Positions 43,868 through 54,616 of a stretch of DNA of 64,000 nt are shown here, piece after piece (the stretch's first letter is position 1; every line of letters starts with the position of its first letter). The notes below the pieces were generated by a model. That model was not told where the DNA came from, made no database searches, and saw nothing but the letters and a program-made list of their open reading frames with translations. The stretch lies in contig MHAZ01000006.1 of NCBI GenBank assembly GCA_001803165.1, forward strand, positions 187,428-251,427, given 5' to 3'. The DNA is from Stygiobacter sp. RIFOXYC2_FULL_38_25 (lineage in GTDB: Bacteria > Bacteroidota > Ignavibacteria > Ignavibacteriales > Melioribacteraceae). A program made the position numbers and the translations under genes.

Positions 43868-44209
43868 ATGAAGATTAAACCAGTTGAGAAGTACAATGCT
43901 GTTGTAATTGAGCTTGTTGGTAACGTAATGGGCGGTCCTGAAGCTCAAGAATTTAGCGATATTCTTCATAAATGCATTGATGATAACAAAAAGAATGTTG
44001 TTATTGATCTTGCCGAAACCAAATTTATGAACAGCTCTGGCTTGGGTATGTTGATTAGCGGATATACTACTATGAAAAATGGCGGCGGCGCTCTAAAACT
44101 TGCAAATGCTACAGAAAAAATTGAAAGTTTGCTTGTTATTACAAAACTCATCACAATTTTTGAAAACTTCTCATCGGTTGACGACGCAATTAAAAGTTTT
44201 GGCAACTAA
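43868..44209 (+). CDS. STAS-domain anti-sigma factor antagonist
   Basis: 113 residues from the ATG at 43868 with TAGGAGTGA upstream; a GTG two codons earlier is inside that site. DLAETKFMNSSGLGMLISGY carries S57 at the phosphorylation position. The gene is divergent from the ECF sigma operon. It could be a second substrate of the RsbW-like kinase and the three phosphatases. A terminator follows directly. Confidence 0.87.
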   Translation: MKIKPVEKYNAVVIELVGNVMGGPEAQEFSDILHKCIDDNKKNVVIDLAETKFMNSSGLGMLISGYTTMKNGGGALKLANATEKIESLLVITKLITIFENFSSVDDAIKSFGN

Positions 44210-44233
44210 TTAGTAAAGCAAGGTTGATTTTCA

Positions 44234-44261
44234 CTCCGGCTGAATTGACCGGAGTTTTTTT
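44234..44261 (+). terminator. Terminator after the STAS gene
   Basis: ACTCCGG pairs with CCGGAGT around a 9-base loop (CTGAATTGA) and is followed by T8. Strong Rho-independent form. Confidence 0.85.
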
Positions 44262-44288
44262 TGTCTAATTATATAGTCTGAGGATTAA

Positions 44289-45557
<1,269 letters not shown>

Positions 45558-45637
45558 ATGTTTTTTTACACCGAGAAAAATTTCATTTGGGTAAACAGCT
45601 TTAGTAAATTTGAAATGGAATTCGTTTCGGAGTAAAA

Positions 45638-46858
45638 ATGAAATACTCATCCGGTCCTAAATCGCTAAATCTAAAACTTACCTTACTTGTAATTGGAGCG
45701 GTAATTGCCTTTGCTACTGTCTATTACACACAAAGTTTAGTAGCAAAACTGCAACAAAGAGAAAAAGAAATTGTCCAGCTTTATGCTAACGGTTTAGAGT
45801 TTGCAGCAGACCCGGAGACAAGCAACAGTGACCTTAGTTTCATTTTCAACAACATCATCAGCCGCATTGACTTCCCAATTATCCTCACTGATAATAAAGA
45901 ACAAGTTTCCGACAAAGTTGGTGTTGGTTACAAGAATATTGCTCACAATCCTAAAATAACTGCCGAGCAATTGAAAGCATTACTCCAGAGTAAGGTTAAA
46001 GAGCTCGCTTCTACTCATCAACCGATTGATGTAAGAACTCCGGATGGGAAAATTTTATCAAGAATTTATTTTGGCGACTCAGAAATCATTCAGCGGCTTC
46101 GTTACTACCCTTATCTGCAAATTATTTTTGCTATACTTTTTATTGCCATAGCTTACTCGAGTTTTAGTTACATAAAGCGAAGCGAGCAGAGCAATATTTG
46201 GGTTGGAATGAGCAAAGAAACAGCTCATCAACTCGGTACGCCAATTTCGAGCTTAATGGGCTGGAATGAAATTCTGAAAATGAATTACAACAATCCGGAT
46301 AAAGTGCTGGATACTTCCGAAGAGATCGAAAGCGATCTTTCCAGACTAAACAAAATCACCAAGCGTTTCTCCAAAATTGGTTCGAAGCCGGAATTGAAAA
46401 GCGAATCTCCATTTGTTGTTATTGAAAGAGTGGTAAATTACTTTCAGAGAAGACTTCCTCACCTTGGTAAAAGTGTTGTAATAACCATGAGCGGCGAAAA
46501 AGAAGTAAAAGCTAATCTGAATTCCGAATTATTCGAGTGGGTCGCTGAAAATCTAATTAAAAATGCACTTGATGCAATTGAGCACAAAGATGGAAAGATT
46601 CATTTTCTTATTCAAAAAAGTAAAAGCAAAATTGAGATTGAGATTTCCGATAATGGCAAAGGGATTGAATCCGGTAATCGAAAGGATATTTTTCGCCCCG
46701 GATTTAGTACAAAAAAACGTGGCTGGGGACTCGGTTTAAGTTTGTCCAAAAGGATTATTGAAGACTATCACAGAGGGAAAATTTTTGTGAAAAGCAGTGC
46801 GGTAAACTCCGGAACGACATTTAAGATACTGTTACCGGCATCAGAAAAAATTACTTGA
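45638..46858 (+). CDS. Membrane sensor histidine kinase (orphan)
   Basis: 406 residues. Helices at ~14-33 and ~158-178 bracket a periplasmic sensor region of about 125 residues. The phospho-acceptor is H197 in SKETAHQLGTPISSLMGWNEI, which has LGTP rather than the more common E-L-R-T-P. N box is ENLIKNALDAIE, G1 is ISDNGKGI and G2 is RGWGLGLSLSKRII. No response regulator is encoded nearby, so the partner must be elsewhere. cGGAGt precedes the ATG. Confidence 0.88.
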   Translation: MKYSSGPKSLNLKLTLLVIGAVIAFATVYYTQSLVAKLQQREKEIVQLYANGLEFAADPETSNSDLSFIFNNIISRIDFPIILTDNKEQVSDKVGVGYKNIAHNPKITAEQLKALLQSKVKELASTHQPIDVRTPDGKILSRIYFGDSEIIQRLRYYPYLQIIFAILFIAIAYSSFSYIKRSEQSNIWVGMSKETAHQLGTPISSLMGWNEILKMNYNNPDKVLDTSEEIESDLSRLNKITKRFSKIGSKPELKSESPFVVIERVVNYFQRRLPHLGKSVVITMSGEKEVKANLNSELFEWVAENLIKNALDAIEHKDGKIHFLIQKSKSKIEIEISDNGKGIESGNRKDIFRPGFSTKKRGWGLGLSLSKRIIEDYHRGKIFVKSSAVNSGTTFKILLPASEKIT

Positions 46859-47030
46859 AACTGCTACTTACCGAATATTAAAACTCTAAATCGGTATTTA
46901 ATACCCGGTTTCCTATTTCCAAGAAAAATTAAAAAAATAATTCTTATTTGGTATTTTTCCTTTAACTCCAGGCTAAACTTTTCGCTCGAATAAACGATAA
47001 TCCTACTGGTATGAAGATTGATTACACACA

Positions 47031-47120
47031 AGTATTCCTTAATACTGGAAATCAGTAACCCCTCCTTAAATTACTGATAGACTGCTAAGGTCCGCCCTCA
47101 ACCTTGGCAGTCGCTTTTTT
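47031..47120 (+). ncRNA. Candidate small RNA with three hairpins and C-rich loops
   Basis: The 374-base gap 46859-47232 has no gene. In its middle are three consecutive perfect or near-perfect hairpins. They are AGTATT-CCTT-AATACT (47031-47046), ATCAGTAA/TTACTGAT with loop CCCCTCCTTAAA (47051-47078), and GACTGCTAAGGT/ACCTTGGCAGTC with loop CCGCCCTCA (47080-47112, one G-T pair). The last runs into GCTTTTTT, a Rho-independent terminator. The middle loop resembles the anti-Shine-Dalgarno tail of 16S rRNA (CCUCCUU), as seen in trans-acting RNAs that block ribosome sites. Its 5' end is undefined; GATAAT at 46996-47001 is a possible -10 box without a convincing -35. It could instead be an attenuator. 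Confidence 0.5.
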
Positions 47121-47232
47121 AAACTGTTTTCGCACAAAATTCCACTTCAGTTAGTTACTTTCAATTCATTTTGTTAATTATTCCCAAAAAACAATAAATT
47201 ACAGCCCCGATTTCATAAATAGCGGAAATGCG

Positions 47233-47724
47233 ATGAAAAAATCCAAACGCCCTTCTTGGGATCAATACTTCTTAAAAGTAGCTATGTTGGTTTCGGAACG
47301 GGCAACTTGTCCTAGAATGCATTGCGGTTGTGTACTGGTGCGCGATAAGCAAATTCTTTCAACCGGATATAACGGCTCGATTCCCGGCGACGTACATTGT
47401 GAAGACGATGGCTGCATGTTAGTAGAAAATCACTGCGTAAGAACAATCCACGCAGAGATGAACGCGATTCTCCAATGTTCTTCTCACGGTGTTAGCACTG
47501 CTAACGCTACAGCGTACGTTACAAATATGCCTTGTACAAATTGTTCTAAAGCGTTAATAGCTGCCGGTATAAAAGAAATTGTGATATTTTCAGACTATCA
47601 TGATACATTGGCAGAAAGGTTCTTTAAAATTGCTAAGGTAAAGATTAAACGTTTGGAAATGCCGGAAAGCGAAATTCAATACGATATTGAAAGTTTTACT
47701 TCAGCCAAAAAATTCAAAAAATAA
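47233..47724 (+). CDS. dCMP deaminase (ComEB-like)
   Basis: 163-residue zinc-dependent deoxycytidylate deaminase giving dUMP for thymidylate synthesis. The zinc site is made by HAEMNAIL (His and catalytic Glu) and MPCTNCSKAL (two Cys). RPSWDQYFLKVAMLVSERATC and GCVLVRDKQILSTGYNGSI are typical for the family. The ATG follows the small RNA/terminator region by about 110 bases. Confidence 0.92.
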   Translation: MKKSKRPSWDQYFLKVAMLVSERATCPRMHCGCVLVRDKQILSTGYNGSIPGDVHCEDDGCMLVENHCVRTIHAEMNAILQCSSHGVSTANATAYVTNMPCTNCSKALIAAGIKEIVIFSDYHDTLAERFFKIAKVKIKRLEMPESEIQYDIESFTSAKKFKK

Positions 47725-47747
47725 ATCTGTTTTATATAGAGATAATA

Positions 47748-49877
47748 ATGAGACTCTCAAAAGAAAACTTAAACAAATACATTCGCCCGGAAAATTTCTT
47801 CAATAGAGATTTAAGCTGGCTCGAATTTAACAGACGCGTATTAGAAGAAGCGTTAAACCCAGAGCTGCCTTTACTTGATCAAGTGAAGTTTATCTCTATC
47901 TTCTTTTCCAACCTTGATGAATTTTACATGATTCGCATCGCGGGAATTAAAGAGCAGATACGGGCAAAAGTAATTGATACTTCACTTGATGGCCTCGCTC
48001 CGACAGAACAGCTAAAAATGATTGAGTGTGCCGTACAGGAAATGATTAAAAAGATTTATGATTATTGGCAGAATGAAATAATCCCAAAGTTGAAAGAGAA
48101 CAAAATTTGCATTTGCGATTTAAGCCAGCTCACGAAGGAAGAACGTGATGCGCTGAATGATTATTTTGTTCAAGAAATTTATCCTGTACTAACACCGCTT
48201 GCTTTCGATCCCGGAAGACCATTCCCCTACATTTCCAATCTAAGTTTGAGCTTTGCAGTTAGAATCAAAAAGCCAAACGGAGAAAAAAACTTTGCTCGAA
48301 TTAAAGTACCAACTAATATGCCCAGGCTGCTTAGAGTTGACCAGATAATTAAGACTAAACCCAAAAACGGAAATGGCATGGTTAAATTTGTCTGGATTGG
48401 CGACTTAATCAAAACCAATTTGCAATATCTTTTTCCAGGCATAGAAATACTTGAAGCATACAGATTTAGAATAACTCGCGATACGGATTTGGAAATTCAA
48501 GAAGATGAAGCCGATGATCTTCTTCAAGTGATTGAAGAAAATATTAAACAAAGAAAGTTTGGCTCCGTTGTACGTTTGGAAGTTGAGAAACAAATGCCGG
48601 AATACATGATTGAAACGCTGATTGAGAATTTGGAAATCTCACGTGAGGATGTACACATAATTGATGGCGCTCTCGGCTTAAGCGATATTATGCTTTTGTA
48701 TGATTTGCAGCTCCCACACTTAAAAGAAAGACCATTTCATGCTGTAACTCCGGAACCATTTGAAGAAGAAAACATTTTCTCAATCATTCAGAAAAAAGAT
48801 TTTCTGCTTCATCATCCATACGATTCATTTAATCCGGTTGTAGAATTTGTTAAACAAGCTGCGCGCGACCCTGAAGTGCTTGCTATTAAGCAGACTTTGT
48901 ACCGCGTTGGGCTTAATTCGCCAATAGTAAAGTATTTGATTGAAGCAGCCGAAAGGAAAAAACAAGTTGCAGTTCTTGTAGAGCTAAAAGCACGCTTTGA
49001 TGAAGAGAATAATATTTACTGGGCGCGCGAACTTGAAAAGTCGGGCGTTCATGTTGTATATGGTTTGGTCGGACTGAAAACCCACGCAAAGATGACTTTA
49101 GTAGTTCGCAAAGAAATTGACGGCGTTAAACGTTACGTTCATCTCGGAACAGGGAATTACAATACAACAACTGCAAAAATTTACACAGACATTGGTTACT
49201 TTACCGCTAATCCGGAAATATGTGCTGATGTATCGGAAATTTTTAATTTCCTAACCGGCTACTCCGAACAAAAAATTTACCGTAAACTTTCTGTTGCGCC
49301 GATAAACATGCGCGAGAGATTTATTGAATTAATTGAGCGCGAAATAAAAAACGTGAGAAGCGGCGGACAAGGTTACTTAGTCTTCAAATTAAATTCTCTT
49401 GTGGACCCAATGTTGATGGCTGCAATGTATGAAGCTTCCCGCTGCGGTGTAAAAATTGATTTGATTGTGCGGGGTATTTCATGCCTAATTCCTCAAGTAC
49501 CCGGATTGAGCGACAACATTCGTGTGATAAGTATTGTAGGAAGATTTCTTGAACATAGCCGGATCTATTATTTCTACAACAACGGAAAAGATGAGCTCTA
49601 TTGCAGCTCAGCGGATATAATGCAAAGAAATCTTGACCGTAGAGTTGAAATAACTTTCCCAATTAACGATCCGGATTTGAAAAGTTTCATTAAAGACTCG
49701 GTACTTCGTTCGATACTTGACGACAATGTTAAATCGCGTTTACTTTTGCCTACCGGCAAGTATGTGTTTAACCGTGGAGTTTATAACGAAGAAGTAATTA
49801 ACCATCAAGATTGGATGATGCAGAGAACTTCTATCGGTCAAAAGAAAATTATCCAGAGAGAATTAACTACTTCATAA
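47748..49877 (+). CDS. ppk1: Polyphosphate kinase 1
   Basis: 709 residues, normal length; makes polyphosphate from ATP. FFNRDLSWLEFNRRVLEEA opens the N domain. HHPYDSFNPVVEFVKQAARDPEV, KQTLYRVG, LVELKARFDEENNIYWAREL and GLKTHAKMTLVVRKE follow, the last containing the autophosphorylated histidine. Then comes HLGTGNYNTTTAKIYTDIGYFT. The 3' end overlaps the convergent outer-membrane protein gene by 11 bases. Confidence 0.97.
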   Translation: MRLSKENLNKYIRPENFFNRDLSWLEFNRRVLEEALNPELPLLDQVKFISIFFSNLDEFYMIRIAGIKEQIRAKVIDTSLDGLAPTEQLKMIECAVQEMIKKIYDYWQNEIIPKLKENKICICDLSQLTKEERDALNDYFVQEIYPVLTPLAFDPGRPFPYISNLSLSFAVRIKKPNGEKNFARIKVPTNMPRLLRVDQIIKTKPKNGNGMVKFVWIGDLIKTNLQYLFPGIEILEAYRFRITRDTDLEIQEDEADDLLQVIEENIKQRKFGSVVRLEVEKQMPEYMIETLIENLEISREDVHIIDGALGLSDIMLLYDLQLPHLKERPFHAVTPEPFEEENIFSIIQKKDFLLHHPYDSFNPVVEFVKQAARDPEVLAIKQTLYRVGLNSPIVKYLIEAAERKKQVAVLVELKARFDEENNIYWARELEKSGVHVVYGLVGLKTHAKMTLVVRKEIDGVKRYVHLGTGNYNTTTAKIYTDIGYFTANPEICADVSEIFNFLTGYSEQKIYRKLSVAPINMRERFIELIEREIKNVRSGGQGYLVFKLNSLVDPMLMAAMYEASRCGVKIDLIVRGISCLIPQVPGLSDNIRVISIVGRFLEHSRIYYFYNNGKDELYCSSADIMQRNLDRRVEITFPINDPDLKSFIKDSVLRSILDDNVKSRLLLPTGKYVFNRGVYNEEVINHQDWMMQRTSIGQKKIIQRELTTS

Positions 49878-50658
49878 ATCTTATAGATATACCAACACCG
49901 GCGAACCATTCGGTTTTACTCTTTAACAAAGTAGTACCGATTGAAAAATCTACTTGTAAATTGTTTGTCTGCAGATATGTAATGCCGCAATCAAAGAAAT
50001 TTTCGGGGATTAAAGCATTTCTTGTTTGCCCAAAAATTTCTGCGAACACCCCAATTCTTTCTGCTACATCCAGCCCGAGCGATAAAGAATAATCCACTAA
50101 ATAATTATCTTGATCACTCGCGTATTCTATACCAAGATTCCCGGAGAGCGAGCTAATTTCAGTAAGCTCTTGCTCTGCCAATATCATGAACTTCGGTTCA
50201 AACTTTTGCGGTTTTAGTTCTTCAGCTCCGAATGGTAAAGTTGTTTCAAACATCAGAGCAAAGTTTGTAAGTAATTTTTCATCTTTTCTCACAACAAATT
50301 TTGAACCGATCATTAAATCGTTTGCGCCATGAACTGAATAAGAAATTTGGTTTATATACGATTTGTTCGAAAAATATTCTCCTCCGAACCTAAATTCCAA
50401 ATTCTCGAAAACACCATAGCGAAATAAAGTACTGAAAAGAGAAACCGATCTATTCTCTATAGATTCCCCAAACTCAGTATACTTTTGCTGTTGAAATGAG
50501 AATCCGGTTTCCACTTGAAAACTTCCGGTAGGTACTGTCACGGCAGATTCAGTAACGTCCGGTCTATCAGTTATCAATTCCGGAATTGTTGTTTGACCAA
50601 ATATTGGTGAGTAAACGAAACCGATTAACAAACAAATAAAATTTATCTTCTTTTTCAT
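49867..50658 (-). CDS. Outer-membrane beta-barrel protein of the MetA-phenol-pathway transporter family
   Basis: 263 residues from the ATG at 50658, with signal peptide [21 protein letters not shown]. The open frame reaches 50790, but the upstream part overlaps feoB and has no signal sequence. [27 protein letters not shown] is the N-terminal signature of this family, and alternating amphipathic strands end in SIRFMK. The ATG overlaps the FeoB permease stop by 4 bases, so it is the last gene of the iron operon. It may be a channel or diffusion pore for iron-related substrates (inference). Confidence 0.78.
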   Translation of the reverse strand: MKKKINFICLLIGFVYSPIFGQTTIPELITDRPDVTESAVTVPTGSFQVETGFSFQQQKYTEFGESIENRSVSLFSTLFRYGVFENLEFRFGGEYFSNKSYINQISYSVHGANDLMIGSKFVVRKDEKLLTNFALMFETTLPFGAEELKPQKFEPKFMILAEQELTEISSLSGNLGIEYASDQDNYLVDYSLSLGLDVAERIGVFAEIFGQTRNALIPENFFDCGITYLQTNNLQVDFSIGTTLLKSKTEWFAGVGISIRFMK

Positions 50659-52070
50659 GCGAACAACCGCCAAAACTGAGCTACTAAGAAGCAAATCACA
50701 ATTCCCATTGCAATCGGAAGGAATGTAGAAATTAAAGTCCACTTCATGCTTTTTGTTTCTTTGTAAATCGTATAAATAGTTGTCGAGCAAGGATTATGGA
50801 GTAAACTGAATAACATCAAGTTAATTCCGGTAAGTACAGACCATCCGCCAGTATGAAGCAACGCAGCGGTGTCACTCACAGAATCCATTTCAAACATTAC
50901 TCCGGCACCGGCACCAAAGCCGGCAACTTTTGTAGTAAGTACAGTTAACATCAACACTGTAGGAATTACTATTTCATTTGCCGGTATAGCTATAATGTAC
51001 GCCAGAATAATTACACCGTTCAAACCAATTATCATTGCGTAAGGATCTGTCCATTTAATGAAATATTCGGCTAAACTTACATTCGCAATGGTAACATTTG
51101 AAACAAGCCAAATTGCAACTCCAGCCGGAGCTGCAAAGACAACTGCACGCCACAAAACCATCAATGTTCTATCTATTAATGAAGTGTAAAGCGTTTGTAA
51201 AAATCTTGGCGGACGGTAAGGCGGCAATTCTAAACTGAATGCGGAAGCCTCTCCCTTTAATACTGATCTGGATAGCGCCCACGATACAACAAGACTAAAT
51301 ACAACACCAAGTACGGCTACAATCATCACAGCTGCCGCCGAAGTAACTCCGGCAAGAAAAGATGGAACAGCACCGCCAATAAAAATTGTAGCTATCAATA
51401 TTTGCGTGGGCCATCTGCCGTTGCACAAAGAAAAATTATTTGTAATGATTGCTATTATGCGCTCTCTCGGACTATCAATGATTCTGGCGGCAATAACACC
51501 CGCAGCATTGCATCCAAAACCCATGCTCATTGTTAAAGCTTGCTTTCCGTGAGCGCCTACTCTTCTGTAAAGATTATCCATATTGAAGGCGACTCGAGGC
51601 AAGTAACCAAAATCTTCCAGCAATGTAAACATAGGGAAGAAGATTGCCATCGGAGGAAGCATTACACTGATTACCCACGCAAGAGCTAAATATGCGCCGT
51701 CAATTAAAACTCCGCTAAGCCACCAGGGGAAATGAAGAAAGTTTGCGCCATCTTTTAATAACGGATGAACTGTATCTACAAGCAGCGAAGCAATCATTGC
51801 TGAAGGCACGTTAGCTCCGGAAATGGTAAGCCAGAAAACAATAACCAGAAGCAAAAACATAATTGGAAAGCCAGTCCATCTTCCGGTTACCAGTTTATCA
51901 ATCCATCTGTCCCAATCAAATTTTTGTTTGCCCCCCTCACGTGTAACAGCTTTATCGGCAATTCTCGCCGCGTCGGTATAGATTGATTCAAGAATCGAAT
52001 CGTGAAGATTCTCGCCAATATCCCATCTGTACTTATTTGCTTTCTGAATTATTTCTTCAACATTGTTCAT
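50655..52070 (-). CDS. feoB: FeoB membrane permease part (split FeoB)
   Basis: 471 residues from the ATG at 52070; a TTG at 52082 is the alternative and has an in-frame TGA directly before it. The protein corresponds to the C-terminal two-thirds of FeoB: a short helical lead, then gate and core membrane regions ([50 protein letters not shown]) and further helices up to [11 protein letters not shown]. The GFGCNAAG-type cysteine motif in the pore is kept. It lacks the GTPase, which is the preceding gene. It should import Fe2+ across the inner membrane together with it. Confidence 0.9.
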   Translation of the reverse strand: MNNVEEIIQKANKYRWDIGENLHDSILESIYTDAARIADKAVTREGGKQKFDWDRWIDKLVTGRWTGFPIMFLLLVIVFWLTISGANVPSAMIASLLVDTVHPLLKDGANFLHFPWWLSGVLIDGAYLALAWVISVMLPPMAIFFPMFTLLEDFGYLPRVAFNMDNLYRRVGAHGKQALTMSMGFGCNAAGVIAARIIDSPRERIIAIITNNFSLCNGRWPTQILIATIFIGGAVPSFLAGVTSAAAVMIVAVLGVVFSLVVSWALSRSVLKGEASAFSLELPPYRPPRFLQTLYTSLIDRTLMVLWRAVVFAAPAGVAIWLVSNVTIANVSLAEYFIKWTDPYAMIIGLNGVIILAYIIAIPANEIVIPTVLMLTVLTTKVAGFGAGAGVMFEMDSVSDTAALLHTGGWSVLTGINLMLFSLLHNPCSTTIYTIYKETKSMKWTLISTFLPIAMGIVICFLVAQFWRLFA

Positions 52071-52107
52071 TCTTTTTTCCAATCACCGTATTAACGGAAT
52101 ATGTAAA

Positions 52108-52899
52108 TCACTCATTTTCAGTTTCAACCGGAGTAAGGCTGCCAATTTCACCGCTGCGCACTGCATCAATAACTCTTTGATCGCCTTCCAACAAACGCAA
52201 AGCAATCCAGCGAGTGTTAGCGAGATTTGGAAACCTCACCTCAAGTTCTTTGTTCAAATCTTCTACCGCGTGAGAAACATTTTTGATTTCACTTTTCATT
52301 CTGTAAGGTTTGCAAATATATTTTCCAGTTGCAACCTCGTGAATATTTTTCAGCAAATCTTGAATACCAACATTTTGTCTTGCCGCAGTTGGAACTACCG
52401 GAATGCCAAGACTCTTAGAAAGCAATCTATCATCTACCGAAATGTGATGACGCTTGGCTTCATCAATTAGATTGAGACAAAGAACTGCGCGGTCGGTTAT
52501 TTCCAAAACTTGCAAAGCAAGATTAAGATTTCTTTCCAGACGCGAAGCATCAACTACTATTATTGTTACATCCGGTTGACCGAACAAAATAAAATCGCGA
52601 GCAATTTCTTCATCGGTGCTGGTTGAAAGCAGCGAGTAAGTTCCGGGAAGATCAACAATTTTGTATCGCTTATCGCTGTACTGAAATGCGCCTTCCGCTC
52701 TGCCTACAGTCTTGCCAGGCCAATTGCCGGTATGCTGCTTCAATCCGGTTAGTGCATTAAAGACCGTGCTCTTTCCGGTATTTGGATTTCCGGCAAGCGC
52801 AACTACATAATCGAAGTTGGACATATCAATGCCAAGTTTAACCAAGTTGGCGGAGTTATGCGCCGGGCAGTTTGCACAATTACTATCTGGAGTTACCAT
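52108..52899 (-). CDS. feoB: FeoB N-terminal GTPase part (split FeoB)
   Basis: 263-residue G domain followed by helical GDI-like part. G1 is [18 protein letters not shown]2/G3 are [10 protein letters not shown] and DLPGTYSL, and G4 is [27 protein letters not shown] is the FeoB segment that normally leads into the membrane part. A leader with cysteines (NCANCPAH) precedes the G domain. The stop at 52108 and the permease start are 25-37 bases apart in different frames. The ATG directly abuts the stop of the DtxR-FeoA gene. Confidence 0.92.
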   Translation of the reverse strand: MVTPDSNCANCPAHNSANLVKLGIDMSNFDYVVALAGNPNTGKSTVFNALTGLKQHTGNWPGKTVGRAEGAFQYSDKRYKIVDLPGTYSLLSTSTDEEIARDFILFGQPDVTIIVVDASRLERNLNLALQVLEITDRAVLCLNLIDEAKRHHISVDDRLLSKSLGIPVVPTAARQNVGIQDLLKNIHEVATGKYICKPYRMKSEIKNVSHAVEDLNKELEVRFPNLANTRWIALRLLEGDQRVIDAVRSGEIGSLTPVETENE

Positions 52900-53925
52900 T
52901 TAATTTTCTTTTATTTTTTTTATGTGAATTAAATCCGATTGGTTCTTTCTGAGTGCGATTAAAGCGCCGCGTACTTCGTAAGCTGCGGGATCGCCTTTCA
53001 AACTTCTTAATCTTGTGTGAACAACCGTACCGGGTACAATTCCGAAATCAAGCATACGCCTGCGCTGCTGTCCGCGCATTGCGTTGGAAATTCCGATTAT
53101 CGTTGCAGCTCCATCAGTTTCTAAAGAAGATAAATTCTCAAACGATTCTTGCACACTTTCTTTTTCCGTAAATGGCACTACTGTAAGATTTGAAGCAAGC
53201 ACCGGCGCTAAAACACATTCTTCGCCATCAGCTTCAAAACGGATTTTTCCTTTAGAACTTTGTAAAACATAAATCTGCATTCCGGGATACAAACCTTGCG
53301 CGGTAAGTTGAGCATAAACTTCTTTAGGTTCATCTTCAATGTGAATTATGCGAGCGTATTTTCCTTCTTCCAAATTATTGAGTGTAATCCCTTGCTTAAC
53401 AAGAATCTCTCCATCGGCATTTGGAATAGGATCGCCGTGCGGATCAACCAAAGGATTGCCCAGGCGTGCGGCTAAACGGTTTGCGTCTTCGTCGGTAGTT
53501 TCATGCTCACGTTCTTCTGCAATTGTATGCCACTCAGTTTCCGAAACGCTTGTGTTATCAGCTAAATATCTTTCCCAAAGACGGTGAATTCTAACAACAC
53601 GAAGAGCATAACTTCTTCCTTCAGACGTAAGAGAAATTTTATTGCCGGTTGAAGTAACTAATCCCATGGACTCGAGATTGGAAATCACTGAAGCAGTTTG
53701 ATCTGCCCTTAATGTTAGATTTCCGGTAAGACTGTTAAGTGAGCAATCAAGGTTTTTAAATTCGCAATCATAAAGGTGCTTTAATGCATCTTCGATAAGT
53801 ACGCGGCTAGTTTGAGATTTTATTTTTTTCCAGCGGGTGATAATTCCTTTCCCAGGGAAAAAAAGAACCAGCACAACTATCAATACCGCGAAGAAAATAA
53901 TTAATGCGTAAATAGGATCAATCAT
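52900..53925 (-). CDS. Membrane-anchored DtxR-like regulator fused to FeoA domains
   Basis: 341 residues. A transmembrane helix at ~5-25 (YALIIFFAVLIVVLVLFF) is followed by a basic stretch, a winged helix (~40-115) and a DtxR-type dimerisation region (~110-165: RIHRLWERYL, EEREHETTDEDANRLAARLG, DPHGDPIP). Two SH3-like FeoA domains come next (~180-255 and ~265-341; the last has MLDFGIVPGTVVHTRLRSL). A regulator fold tethered to the membrane beside FeoB is unusual. It may sense iron or act as the FeoA partner of FeoB rather than bind DNA. It overlaps the upstream DtxR gene by 8 bases. Confidence 0.82.
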   Translation of the reverse strand: MIDPIYALIIFFAVLIVVLVLFFPGKGIITRWKKIKSQTSRVLIEDALKHLYDCEFKNLDCSLNSLTGNLTLRADQTASVISNLESMGLVTSTGNKISLTSEGRSYALRVVRIHRLWERYLADNTSVSETEWHTIAEEREHETTDEDANRLAARLGNPLVDPHGDPIPNADGEILVKQGITLNNLEEGKYARIIHIEDEPKEVYAQLTAQGLYPGMQIYVLQSSKGKIRFEADGEECVLAPVLASNLTVVPFTEKESVQESFENLSSLETDGAATIIGISNAMRGQQRRRMLDFGIVPGTVVHTRLRSLKGDPAAYEVRGALIALRKNQSDLIHIKKIKEN

Positions 53926-54601
53926 TTTTTTCTCCTGCTTCTATTATCTCTTGGAGGTAAAGACTCTCGGAGATTTTTTGACTTACAGAAAGAACTGTAT
54001 CATTAAATTTTATTGTATATGATTTGTCGAAATCCAGCTTATCAATAACTACGAACCGTGTATTCAAAACAAAACCTACTTTCGTTAAGTAACTGATTAA
54101 TTTTTTTTCATGATCATCAACTTGCATTAATTCATAAGATGAACCTTCGGCAGCTTCAGCCAGAGTGACATAATTCTGAGCATCCGGCAGCGAACCATTC
54201 TTTCTCGGGATTGGATGTCCGTGCGGATCAAAATCCGGGAAGCCTAAAAATTCATCTATGCGATCAATCAACTTATCTGAAGTATGATGCTCAAGTACTT
54301 CGGCTTGCTCATGTACTTCACTCCAGGGAATATCCAGCACTTTAATTAAGAACAATTCCCACAGCCGATGGCGCCTGATAACATTTAGCGCCATTTGCTC
54401 GCCTTTATCAGTCAGCTCAATTCCTTTATACTTTTCATAGGAAATTAAACCATGCTTTGATAACTTTTTTGCCATATCACTTATCGCAGCATTTGATACC
54501 GATAATTCTTGAGCAAGTTTTACGGCATTTATTTTTTCTCCAAACGCTTTGTTGTGATTGAAGATTTTTTTCAGATAGTTTTCTGTAGATATTGTGGACA
54601 T
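53918..54601 (-). CDS. DtxR/MntR-family metal-dependent regulator
   Basis: 227 residues. N-terminal winged helix (TENYLKKIFNHNKAFGEKINAVKLAQELSVS and AAISDMAKKLSKHGLISYEKYKGIELTDKG, each conserved), a metal-binding dimerisation region with RRHRLWELFLIKVL and VHEQAEVLEHHTSD, and a C-terminal SH3/FeoA-like domain. The histidine and glutamate ligands expected for Fe2+/Mn2+ are in place. It heads the feo operon and has a 19-bp palindrome in its own promoter, so it most likely represses this operon when iron is sufficient. Confidence 0.9.
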   Translation of the reverse strand: MSTISTENYLKKIFNHNKAFGEKINAVKLAQELSVSNAAISDMAKKLSKHGLISYEKYKGIELTDKGEQMALNVIRRHRLWELFLIKVLDIPWSEVHEQAEVLEHHTSDKLIDRIDEFLGFPDFDPHGHPIPRKNGSLPDAQNYVTLAEAAEGSSYELMQVDDHEKKLISYLTKVGFVLNTRFVVIDKLDFDKSYTIKFNDTVLSVSQKISESLYLQEIIEAGEKND

Positions 54602-54616
54602 ACTTTTTTTAGCTCA

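Noticed and set aside
46859-47232. tRNA or tmRNA in the gene-free stretch
   Set aside because: No cloverleaf, T-loop GTTC-like arm or CCA end was found; the structure is three simple hairpins.
50659-50790. Longer outer-membrane protein overlapping feoB
   Set aside because: It would bury the signal peptide; ATG 50658 has the usual 4-base overlap with the upstream stop.
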